Source: Treponema sp. UBA1798
Lineage (GTDB): Bacteria; Spirochaetota; Spirochaetia; Treponematales; Treponemataceae
Length of the DNA stretch: 12,971 nucleotides
Direction of reading: 5' to 3'
Assembly: GCA_002319875.1 (NCBI GenBank)
Contig: DCFS01000279.1
Coordinates: 523-13,493 of the forward strand
Notes under the pieces: generated by a model
Databases searched by the model: none
What the model was told of the DNA's origin: nothing
The model's input: only the letters and a program-made list of their open reading frames with translations
Translations under genes and position numbers: made by a program
Shown here: positions 6,376 through 12,893 of the stretch, piece by piece
Layout: each line of letters begins with the position of its first letter
Numbering within the stretch: the first letter of the stretch is position 1

Positions 6376-8024
6376 GTCAGGGCAAGAGCCTCTGATATAT
6401 TAAAAGCATGGTCGCCTATTTTTTCAATCTGACGGACAAGATCAATATACAGCAGTTCTGATTTTACATCTGCACCACTCTCAAGACGTTTCCGGGCAAC
6501 TTTTTTCAGATTTTTTCTGAAAAGATCAATCTGAGCCTCTATTTCCCGGGCAAAAGAAAGTTTTTCTTCATCAAGATGTTTATTGATATTAATATGGATA
6601 AATGTAATAAACTGACGGGCCAGTTCCACATAGGGAATCAGACGGTCAAGATCTTCCTGCAGGAAAACCATTTTCTTTTCAATACTCTTTTTCAGCAACA
6701 TAGTGACATTAAAGCAGTCATCGGTTATGTTTTCAAGTTCATCGACGACCTGTATCATTATTGATATATTATTTAATTGTTCCGGACTTATCGGTAAATG
6801 CTCGCAATTCAGGAGATATTTTGTCAGTTGCTCATGCATCTGATCCGCATAATTTTCATTACGGGTCAGATTGCCTACATGCTCATCAATAAATTTTTTA
6901 GTCCGGCAGGAAAAACCTGTTTGTATACGATCAAACATTTCAATAACAATATCCGCCATATCGGCAACTTCTTTTTCCGCCCGTAAGATGTATGCCACCG
7001 CATTCTCTTTTCCTGTCGTTTCAGTAAAGTCCAATACATAAACGTCCCGTATTTCCTCTTTTGACGGCTTGATAAGACGTTCTGTCAGACTGGAAATCTG
7101 TCTGACAAACGGAAGGTAAATACAGGTGGCAAGAACATTGAATACGGTATGGAGCATAGCGATATGATACGTAATATTATCATATACTGACCCGGGAACA
7201 ATAAAATCAACCAGACGCAGCAGCGGATGAAAAAACAATAAAGCAAGCATCGTACCGCTTACATTAAACAGAACGTGCACCAGCGCAGCCCGGCGGGCAT
7301 TCACTCTCGTGCCTATCGCAGCAAGCACAGAATCAATGGTAGATCCTATATTACTGCCCAGTACCATGGCAGCGGAAAACTCCCACCCTATCAGCCGGTT
7401 ATATGCCATCGTCAGAATAATCGCGGTAAAAGCACTGGAAGAATGCAGCAGCATCGTAACAAACAAACCGATGAATACTCCTGACAAAAGTACTAAAAAG
7501 CCGTTACCCTGAAGTTTTGTGAGAAACATCATGTCTTCAGGTTTTACGGATATCGTTGACGATAACATACTTAAGCCAAGGAAAAGCAGCCCGAAACCCA
7601 TTATAGCTTCTCCAAGGCTTTCTTTATGAAACTTCTTTATAAATGTCAGAAAATACCCAAAACCAAAAACAGGAACGGCAAACAGCGATATCTTAAAATT
7701 AAAACCAAAAACCGCGACGATCCAGGCCGTAACCGTCGTTCCGATATTTGCTCCGAAAATAACACCGACAGACTGCATAAGACTAAGCAGGCCAGCATTT
7801 ACAAAAGATACAACCATAACAGTTGTCGCACCGGAAGACTGGATGACCATGGTAACAACCATGCCTGTCAAAACTGCAACAAACCGGTTTCCTGTCATCA
7901 TCCGGAGGGCATGCTGCATACTGTTTCCGGCACTCTTCTGGACACCATCACTCATCAGCTTCATGCCGTATAAAAGGAAAGCAAGACTTCCTATGAGCTG
8001 CAATAGGATTTCAATTATATTCAC
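6369..8024 (-). CDS. Na+/phosphate cotransporter (NptA/YjbB type) with PhoU-like C-terminal domain
   Basis: A 551-residue protein of the Na/Pi cotransporter family. The membrane half (about 1-310) has the two inverted repeats of the family. Repeat 1 has Q-S-S-G-A-T-T (62-68) and G-A-N-I-G-T-T (91-97); repeat 2 has H-S-S-S-A-F-T (194-200) and G-S-N-I-G-S-T (223-229). The C-terminal part (about 340-551) is a helical PhoU-like domain with ELENITDD (429-436) and the typical E-K-I-G-D-H-A-F-N-I (534-543). It should move phosphate across the inner membrane with sodium; YjbB-type relatives can export it. The start is GTG at 8024, which gives the family N-terminus L-I-G-S-L-A-F-L-L-Y-G-M-K-L-M-S-D-G; no ribosome site precedes it, and a promoter ends 6 nt upstream. 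The gene is convergent with the phosphorylase and divergent from the lipoprotein. Confidence 0.93.
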   Translation of the reverse strand: MNIIEILLQLIGSLAFLLYGMKLMSDGVQKSAGNSMQHALRMMTGNRFVAVLTGMVVTMVIQSSGATTVMVVSFVNAGLLSLMQSVGVIFGANIGTTVTAWIVAVFGFNFKISLFAVPVFGFGYFLTFIKKFHKESLGEAIMGFGLLFLGLSMLSSTISVKPEDMMFLTKLQGNGFLVLLSGVFIGLFVTMLLHSSSAFTAIILTMAYNRLIGWEFSAAMVLGSNIGSTIDSVLAAIGTRVNARRAALVHVLFNVSGTMLALLFFHPLLRLVDFIVPGSVYDNITYHIAMLHTVFNVLATCIYLPFVRQISSLTERLIKPSKEEIRDVYVLDFTETTGKENAVAYILRAEKEVADMADIVIEMFDRIQTGFSCRTKKFIDEHVGNLTRNENYADQMHEQLTKYLLNCEHLPISPEQLNNISIMIQVVDELENITDDCFNVTMLLKKSIEKKMVFLQEDLDRLIPYVELARQFITFIHININKHLDEEKLSFAREIEAQIDLFRKNLKKVARKRLESGADVKSELLYIDLVRQIEKIGDHAFNISEALALTK

Positions 8025-8030
8025 CGCGTT

Positions 8031-8059
8031 ATAATACCGGAAGCAGCCGTTTTTTTCAA
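8031..8059 (-). promoter_or_regulatory. Promoter of the phosphate cotransporter, predicted leaderless start
   Basis: On the minus strand TTGAAA (8054-8059, 5 of 6) and TATTAT (8031-8036, 5 of 6) stand exactly 17 bp apart. Only 6 nt (AACGCG) separate the -10 box from the GTG start at 8024, so transcription should begin at or 1 nt before the start codon. This agrees with the absence of a ribosome site. Confidence 0.62.
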
Positions 8060-8072
8060 TATAATTCGCTGC

Positions 8073-8101
8073 TTTGCACTATCATAAAAATACGTTATGA
8101 T
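8073..8101 (+). promoter_or_regulatory. Candidate promoter of the lipoprotein/phosphoesterase pair
   Basis: TTTGCA (8073-8078, 4 of 6) and TATGAT (8096-8101, 5 of 6) stand 17 bp apart. The predicted start is near 8108, only 2 nt before the ATG at 8110. An AGGAAAG sequence resembling a ribosome site (8102-8108) would then not be in the transcript. Either this promoter makes a near-leaderless message, or another start upstream is used. Confidence 0.42.
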
Positions 8102-8103
8102 AG
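8079..8103. promoter_or_regulatory. Perfect 9-bp-arm dyad in the divergent spacer (candidate operator)
   Basis: CTATCATAA (8079-8087) and TTATGATAG (8095-8103) are exact inverted copies with a 7-bp spacer, 25 bp in all. The right arm covers the -10 box of the plus-strand promoter, and the left arm lies about 20 bp upstream of the -35 box of the divergent phosphate-transporter promoter. The position suits a protein that represses the lipoprotein gene and may affect both directions. The binding protein is unknown. Confidence 0.5.
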
Positions 8104-8109
8104 GAAAGA

Positions 8110-8892
8110 ATGAAAAAATACAGGTATGTGGCAAATTGTGCAGTATTATTGTCCGGCATGGTGTCTTTCTTTGTTTCCTGTCATCAGGGACGTCAGAAAA
8201 ATAATACAACCGATATACTCAAAATAAGTATCCATAAGGCAGACGTAAAAAGCGACTGGCTTACGAACCATACACAGCATTGGCACTTTTCAGAAAAACA
8301 TATCTGTATCGTATTCGGATACGGATATAATGATGAAAATTTTGTACAGTCCACTATCACGGAGCTTGGGATAAAATATGGTCTGGAAAGCAATGGAGGA
8401 CTGATATTGCCCCTTCGTTATCCTGAAGATTTCAAACACGGAGGCTCCGGACGGATTTCAATTCTGCCGGAGCTTCTTGAGGATAAACATATCGGAGGAA
8501 TTATTCTTCTTGGAGCTCCTGAAAATACGCATAATACACTTTCCAGGATGAAAACAAATTATAACGGAAGTTTTCCTTATCCGATTTTTTCTTATTTTCC
8601 ACAGGATGATGTTCTGGGGATGGAATATGTTTCCGACTTTGTTCTCGAAAATGCTCAAGCTTCAAAAAATACAGAGTCTTTACAGGATGAACAGGAGCAG
8701 GTCTTGACCAATGACGTTACTGCTTTGCTCGACTCTTCAATCCGCTGCATAACCCTCCTGGATTCTCCACTGCAGGCTGATGATAATTTGCATGCCCAGG
8801 TACAGGCAATCGTCGGAAAAATGGGTAAAGTAAACCGCTATACTGATCCTGAAACCGGACTGCAATCAATAAACCACTTTGTACTGGATTGA
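8110..8892 (+). CDS. Predicted lipoprotein, unrecognised family
   Basis: A 260-residue protein that I do not recognise with confidence. The N-terminus is a lipoprotein signal peptide: K-K-Y-R, hydrophobic core (about 8-22), then F-F-V-S-C with C24 as the likely lipidated residue. Spirochaetal lipoboxes are known to be loose, and F at -3 is tolerable but not ideal. The mature part alternates strands and helices: H-I-C-I-V-F-G-Y-G-Y-N-D near 60, a G-L-I-L-P-L-R-Y-P segment near 98, and I-G-G-I-I-L-L-G-A-P-E-N-T near 127. This layout suggests a Rossmann-like, periplasmic-binding-protein type alpha/beta fold; the fold is inference. The sequence is short for a full two-lobed binding protein. The next gene starts 3 nt after its stop, so the two are very probably co-transcribed. 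Confidence 0.78.
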   Translation: MKKYRYVANCAVLLSGMVSFFVSCHQGRQKNNTTDILKISIHKADVKSDWLTNHTQHWHFSEKHICIVFGYGYNDENFVQSTITELGIKYGLESNGGLILPLRYPEDFKHGGSGRISILPELLEDKHIGGIILLGAPENTHNTLSRMKTNYNGSFPYPIFSYFPQDDVLGMEYVSDFVLENAQASKNTESLQDEQEQVLTNDVTALLDSSIRCITLLDSPLQADDNLHAQVQAIVGKMGKVNRYTDPETGLQSINHFVLD

Positions 8893-8895
8893 ATA

Positions 8896-9606
8896 ATGAA
8901 CAGTTTGACACAGCTCGAATCAATGCTTATCGGTACAGATACAGAGGTTAAGAAACTGGCGATGAAGCAGGATGCGACGATTCTGGTCTTTTCCGATTCC
9001 CACGGTCAAAAAAATCTCGTACATCAGATTATCCATCACTTCGGTAAAAGGTGTGATTCACTTGTATTTTGCGGAGATGGTGTTTCTGATCTTCTTTCTG
9101 CTCTTGATGATGCCTGGAATCAGCCATCATATGCAGTCTGTATTCCTCCCGTTGTTGCTTTTGTACAGGGAAATGGTGATTCAAACCGATATCCAGTAGA
9201 ATTTCATCCTCAGGAGAAAAAAAAAGATGATAAAATCTACCATGAGATATCAGTCCCTAAGCATATTGTTTTCAGCGTTGCCGGTCACAAACTGTTTGTC
9301 GTACACGGACATTCGGAGGGCGTATATTATAGTACAGACACATTACTTGATAAAACAAGGCAGGCAAATGCACAAATCGCGATATATGGACATTCCCATA
9401 TATCAAAAGAAGAAAAAAAACAATCCGGCTACTTACTGAACCCGGGAAGCTGTTTCCGGCCGCGGGGAGGGCAGCCCCCTTCTCTGGCAACACTGACAAT
9501 CCATATGGATTCCAATATCTTTGAAACCGTTTTCTATAAAATTACTATTAAATCGGACGGGCTTACCTATACACCTTTTCAGCCGGCTGTTGTTTCATTA
9601 TGGTAA
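8896..9606 (+). CDS. YfcE/MJ0936-type metallophosphoesterase
   Basis: A 236-residue calcineurin-like phosphoesterase of the small YfcE/MJ0936 class. All metal-ligand blocks are visible in order: S-D-S-H-G (33-37), C-G-D-G (59-62), G-N-G-D (92-95), V-H-G-H (136-139), Y-G-H-S-H (164-168), then the family's L-N-P-G-S (181-185). The family cleaves phosphodiesters with a two-metal centre, often Mn2+ or Ni2+; the natural substrate is generally unknown. The usual G-N-C-D block is G-N-G-D here. No signal peptide is present, so it should be cytoplasmic although its partner gene encodes a lipoprotein. The start is not certain: ATG 8896 lies 3 nt after the upstream stop without a clear ribosome site, and ATG 8962 would remove 22 residues and put the first motif at residue 11, nearer the family norm. 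Confidence 0.9.
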   Translation: MNSLTQLESMLIGTDTEVKKLAMKQDATILVFSDSHGQKNLVHQIIHHFGKRCDSLVFCGDGVSDLLSALDDAWNQPSYAVCIPPVVAFVQGNGDSNRYPVEFHPQEKKKDDKIYHEISVPKHIVFSVAGHKLFVVHGHSEGVYYSTDTLLDKTRQANAQIAIYGHSHISKEEKKQSGYLLNPGSCFRPRGGQPPSLATLTIHMDSNIFETVFYKITIKSDGLTYTPFQPAVVSLW

Positions 9607-9652
9607 AACAAAGGAACAATAAGCCCTCTGTCTGCAACGGGTTCATCGTTCC
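9605..9652 (-). terminator. Intrinsic terminator of the clpP operon
   Basis: On the minus strand GGAACGATGAACCC (9639-9652) and GGGCTTATTGTTCC (9613-9626) pair at 13 of 14 positions, counting two G-T wobbles, around a 12-nt loop. TTTGTTTT (9605-9612) follows. On the plus strand the wobbles become A-C mismatches and no T-tract follows, so it works for the minus-strand operon only. The T-tract overlaps the stop codon of the convergent phosphoesterase. It leaves about 116 nt of untranslated 3' sequence after the hydrolase stop, in which I see no gene. Confidence 0.75.
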
Positions 9653-9768
9653 CTAAAGGTATCACATCCGGGATTTAATACTCTTCATACGCCCCGGGGA
9701 ACGGAATATATAATCCTTCGCACGAATAAAGTCGTATCTACAAAACAAATCAGACGATTACCGGCCAA

Positions 9769-10494
9769 TCATATAAAAGACGAAAAGGGGAAGCCGCAGA
9801 AACCGTGTCCGGGATATACAGAGGTTTCCGCGGGAATCACGTGCCGCAATTCAGCAAGGCTGTTCATCATGTCCTTTTCACTTCCTCCATATAAATCGGT
9901 TCTGCCGTAAGACTGATAAAATAATGTATCACCGGAAATCAGTTTCCCTGCAGCTGCATTATACAGGCAGACAGAACCGGGAGTATGTCCGGGTGTATGC
10001 AGTATTTTCCAGTTTGCAAGGGACCGGAAAACCGCCTCTGTTTCATCTTCCCGATTATTACAGATACCAAGACAATACTGTTTATCAAAAATATTTGACA
10101 GAACAAGTCCATCCCTGAACAGACAGTCTGCACCAGGAAGATTGCTTACAGCCGGTAACAGAGATTCACAGCCCAGTGGAACAAGACTACGCTCCTGATA
10201 AACAGCAGAATTGGCACCTAAGTAGTCCATATCATTCTCATGAATGGCTATACGTATATCCGGATAAGTCTCATGAATTACGGGAAGTCCGATTACATGA
10301 TCAAAATGCCCATGTGTAAGTACAACGGCTACAGGTATAAGATCATGGAGACAGAGATAGCCTGTAATACTATTTTCATCCCCCGTCAGTGAAGAACCGG
10401 CGGGATCTATAATAAAAACATACTTTTCTGTCAGTGGTACAATCAGAGAATTTACCTGTACAGGACCTGATTGTATTACAGAAATTTCAGACAA
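9769..10494 (-). CDS. Metallo-beta-lactamase-fold hydrolase (glyoxalase II-like)
   Basis: A 241-residue hydrolase from a TTG at 10494. It carries the complete two-metal set of the family: T-H-G-H-F-D-H (60-66), T-P-G-H-T-P-G-S (167-174), S-G-D-T-L-F (187-192) and Y-P-G-H-G (227-231). H61, H63, D65, H66, H170, D189 and H230 are therefore in place. The short length without the C-terminal glyoxalase II substrate domain places it with the YcbL-like or general thioester hydrolase group; the substrate cannot be read from sequence. The frame stays open upstream to 10674, but that part is out of frame with the preceding gene's coding sequence and is rich in K, R and L, so I reject it. The TTG start overlaps the stop of the upstream gene by 8 nt, suggesting coupled translation. 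It is the last gene of the clpP operon. Confidence 0.88.
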   Translation of the reverse strand: MSEISVIQSGPVQVNSLIVPLTEKYVFIIDPAGSSLTGDENSITGYLCLHDLIPVAVVLTHGHFDHVIGLPVIHETYPDIRIAIHENDMDYLGANSAVYQERSLVPLGCESLLPAVSNLPGADCLFRDGLVLSNIFDKQYCLGICNNREDETEAVFRSLANWKILHTPGHTPGSVCLYNAAAGKLISGDTLFYQSYGRTDLYGGSEKDMMNSLAELRHVIPAETSVYPGHGFCGFPFSSFI

Positions 10495-11293
10495 GAGGCG
10501 TATCCGTTTTACCGGAAGGTACAGAGAAAGGCTCCTTATCTGCAGCAGCTTTTTCTGCAGCGGCATATGCTGCCGCATCTTCAGCAGCAGAAAAGGCATC
10601 AACCGGCGGATTAGCGTGTGTCTCAAGCGGCTTTTCTTCCGGTGCTCCACCAGAAGAGTCTCCGTCAGAGTCACCTATATCCTTCTGACGTGAATAACTT
10701 ACAGAAAGTTTCCGTCCACGATAATCATAACCATTTAACGCAGTTATCGCTTTATCTGCATCTTCTGTAAATAACTGGATAAACGAATAATTTGCAAGCA
10801 CCCGGATATCCCCGATTCTGTCACGATCAAGACCTGCAACACTTACCAGTAAACCGACAAGATCTCGTGGATAGACCCTGCGGTTACGACCGATTCCGAT
10901 AAATATCGTAGTAGCAAGAGAATCGTCAATCTGAACTTTCGGAAGATGAGAAACATGCTCTTTCTGTTCTTCCCTGTGAGCGGCTACAGGGACTTCTGTA
11001 AAACTGATTTTCTCATGGCTGTCATGAGTTTTCCAGTCATGAGCTGATGCTGCCTGATTATCACGAGTATCATGTCTGTTACGGGAAGTCATCTTCGGAG
11101 AACCTTCCATAACAACCTTTACCAGATAGGCCGCTACATATGTCCTTAAGGTAAAAGGAACAATTTCCTTATATTTTTTCTTCAGATCATTTAAAAATTC
11201 AGGGTCTTCCTCTATTTTTACTTTTGCAACAGCATCCTTTAAAATCGAAGCAAATAAATTCATATCAATTTCATTTTCATGCTTTGATAACAT
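10487..11293 (-). CDS. Orphan RNA-binding protein with DbpA-type RRM, no helicase core
   Basis: A 268-residue soluble protein. Residues 129-203 match the DbpA RNA-binding domain (an RRM variant): T-I-F-I-G-I-G-R-N-R-R-V near 129, L-V-G-L-L-V near 145, I-G-D-I-R-V near 160, Y-S-F-I-Q-L-F near 169, and Y-R-G-R-K-L-S-V-S near 191. In DEAD-box helicases such as DbpA and DeaD this domain follows two RecA lobes and picks the RNA target; here none of the helicase motifs exist. Residues 12-64 look helical and have no assigned family; 65-125 is polar and probably disordered; the tail (about 205-268) is acidic, then alanine-rich (SAAEDAAAYAAAEKAAADKE). ATG 11293 has an AGAGGAG site (11300-11306) with good spacing; an in-frame TTG 3 nt upstream is too close to it. 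The gene lies 20 nt after the UPF0158-GNAT gene. Confidence 0.85.
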   Translation of the reverse strand: MLSKHENEIDMNLFASILKDAVAKVKIEEDPEFLNDLKKKYKEIVPFTLRTYVAAYLVKVVMEGSPKMTSRNRHDTRDNQAASAHDWKTHDSHEKISFTEVPVAAHREEQKEHVSHLPKVQIDDSLATTIFIGIGRNRRVYPRDLVGLLVSVAGLDRDRIGDIRVLANYSFIQLFTEDADKAITALNGYDYRGRKLSVSYSRQKDIGDSDGDSSGGAPEEKPLETHANPPVDAFSAAEDAAAYAAAEKAAADKEPFSVPSGKTDTPLV

Positions 11294-11313
11294 CAAAAAC
11301 TCCTCTACAATGT

Positions 11314-12228
11314 CTAATATGTTTCTTTCTCAAACAAATCAGCAAAAAATCCCGATCCAATCCTCTTAAAACCGGAACGATCCAATAAAGGAATCATAGT
11401 ATCGGGAACAATAGTATTTGCTATAATTACCCAATGAACTCCCTGGTCATGTAAACTGTTTAAACATAACGAAAACAGTTCTTTACCAATACCTAAACCA
11501 CGGAAATTCCGCAATACAAAAAAACCGGTTAACACAGCTGCTTTCTTCGGACAGGGCATACAGGGTGTAAACACAATACATCCGGTAAAATCCCCGGAAG
11601 GAGTAGAACATATAAAACCAATTTCAGAACCGGAAAGTCCATAGCAGAACTGGTGTTTCCATAAATCAAGAAAAACATAACCAATTCCTTCTGGCCAGTC
11701 ATTATTCATATCTTCCGTCAATGCATCAGCCTGCCGCAAAACAGATTCCCTGTCTTTACCGGAATCATATTTTCGGAACACAAAATCTTTTAGAACAAGA
11801 TCCTCTATATCCTCTGGTTCCTGATCAAGTTTTTCCAGACCCCATGTTTCACGCAATGCATTATACCAATCGTTAATGCAGATACGCATCTCATAATTCT
11901 TAAAAAGATGCCATTTCCGTTCAACTTCCGGATATTCTTTTATAACATTCTTAAAATTTCTGAACACCCCCCTGCCTGAGTGGAGCACCGTTTGCAGCTC
12001 CTCGCGAACGAGCGGCGTATGAAGCTCGGAAACAAATCGTTCTCTCAGAGAAAATCCTGCCTGGGAATTCCAATCCGGCAACGAATAAAAATGTTTTTCG
12101 TCTACTGTTTTTTTATAGTCTGCCTCAACAAGAGTACCCGTCTGTGCATCTACCACAAAAGCGACATTCTGATTTTCCATTGCGGCAAGAATCGAATCTG
12201 AAAGTTCTGCAGTCAGATCAAAACACAT
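11314..12228 (-). CDS. UPF0158 domain fused to a GNAT acetyltransferase
   Basis: A 304-residue two-domain protein. Residues 1-130 look like the UPF0158 family: L-S-D-S-I-L-A-A-M near 9, F-V-V-D-A-Q-T-G near 24, L-R-E-R-F near 61, G-R-G-V-F-R-N-F-K-N-V near 85, then W-Y-N-A-L-R-E-T-W-G-L. Its biochemical role is unknown. Residues 147-300 look like a GNAT N-acetyltransferase with the acetyl-CoA pyrophosphate loop R-G-L-G-I-G-K-E-L (243-251) preceded by the strand A-V-L-T-G-F-F-V, and a late N-T-x-x-x-x-x-x-x-P-L-L-D-R-S-G-F-K-R-I typical of the C-terminal GNAT part. The acyl acceptor cannot be predicted. The ribosome site before ATG 12228 is weak (AGAG). A TATGAT sequence (12239-12244) could be a -10 box, but no good -35 accompanies it; co-transcription with clpP, 47 nt upstream, is the simpler reading. 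Confidence 0.83.
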   Translation of the reverse strand: MCFDLTAELSDSILAAMENQNVAFVVDAQTGTLVEADYKKTVDEKHFYSLPDWNSQAGFSLRERFVSELHTPLVREELQTVLHSGRGVFRNFKNVIKEYPEVERKWHLFKNYEMRICINDWYNALRETWGLEKLDQEPEDIEDLVLKDFVFRKYDSGKDRESVLRQADALTEDMNNDWPEGIGYVFLDLWKHQFCYGLSGSEIGFICSTPSGDFTGCIVFTPCMPCPKKAAVLTGFFVLRNFRGLGIGKELFSLCLNSLHDQGVHWVIIANTIVPDTMIPLLDRSGFKRIGSGFFADLFEKETY

Positions 12229-12275
12229 ATATTACTCTATCATAAAAAATGGCAAAAGACAACAAAAACAATTAA

Positions 12276-12893
12276 TCAGGCTTTCTGCAGATCAGACCTT
12301 CTGCCAACTATTTTATTTATCAAGCCATATATCTGAGCTTCTTCTGCATTCAGCCAGTAATCCCGATCTGTGTCTTTAGCAACCTGTTCAAAAGGTTTGC
12401 CGGTTTCTTCTGAAATCAGTTTATTAATCTTAGCACGTGTTTTCGCAAGCTCCTGTGCATGAATTTCTATTTCTGTGGCGACACCCTTCATCCCGCTCAT
12501 CGGTTGATGAATCAAATAATGACTGTTCGGAAGACCAATCCGCCGTTCTTTCGGAACAGCCAGCAGAACAAGAGCTGCAGCACTTGCAACGAGCCCCATC
12601 CCGACAAGAAAAACAGGAGCATCTATAAAACGGATCATATCGAAAATTGCATAACCGGCATCGACATCACCACCGGGAGAATCGATAAATATATAGACCG
12701 GCTTATTATTATCAGATTCAAGAATCAGCAACTGACGGACGATTTTCTCTGCAAGTTCCTTATTTATCTCTCCAGAAAGCAAAATCTGCCTGGTCTTAAG
12801 AAACTTTTCCATAAGAGGATCAGGAATCTGTTCTTTCTTTTCCTGTTTATCTTCTTCGTCATCATTAAATTTACAGACGTACATATCTTCCAT
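12276..12893 (-). CDS. clpP: ClpP-family serine protease subunit, atypical N-terminus
   Basis: A 205-residue ClpP-family protein. The fold blocks are clear: PVYIFIDSPGGDVDAGYAIFD (65-85) and YLIHQPMSG (126-134). The catalytic triad is intact: S104 in V-A-S-A-A-A, H129 in I-H-Q-P, D178 in D-T-D-R-D. Two things differ from housekeeping ClpP. The usual I-P-M-V-I-E-Q-T axial-loop start and the D-I-Y-S-R-L-L segment are replaced by an acidic, charged stretch of about 25 residues (NDDEEDKQEKKEQ). The usual S-M-G after the nucleophile is S-A-A. This points to a paralog that may form mixed rings or use a different ATPase. ATG 12893 has AGGAG (12899-12903). No ClpX or ClpA is in the window. It is the first gene of the operon; I see no convincing promoter in the 78 nt upstream. 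Confidence 0.9.
   Translation of the reverse strand: MEDMYVCKFNDDEEDKQEKKEQIPDPLMEKFLKTRQILLSGEINKELAEKIVRQLLILESDNNKPVYIFIDSPGGDVDAGYAIFDMIRFIDAPVFLVGMGLVASAAALVLLAVPKERRIGLPNSHYLIHQPMSGMKGVATEIEIHAQELAKTRAKINKLISEETGKPFEQVAKDTDRDYWLNAEEAQIYGLINKIVGRRSDLQKA

Noticed and set aside
7626..7973. Plus-strand 115-codon frame inside the phosphate transporter
   Set aside because: Antisense to the conserved first transport repeat; composition is low-complexity K, N, R and H.
9607..9768. A tRNA or short gene between the convergent phosphoesterase and hydrolase genes
   Set aside because: No T-loop or anticodon-stem pattern and no open frame with a start and ribosome site; the only firm structure is the minus-strand terminator.
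10495..10674. N-terminal extension of the hydrolase frame (first 60 residues of a 301-residue frame)
   Set aside because: It lies out of frame over the coding end of the RNA-binding protein, is basic and leucine-rich, and no metallo-beta-lactamase relative needs it.
10434..10688. Plus-strand alanine- and serine-rich 84-codon frame
   Set aside because: It is the reverse-strand image of the GC-rich, repetitive alanine codons in the tail of the RNA-binding protein.
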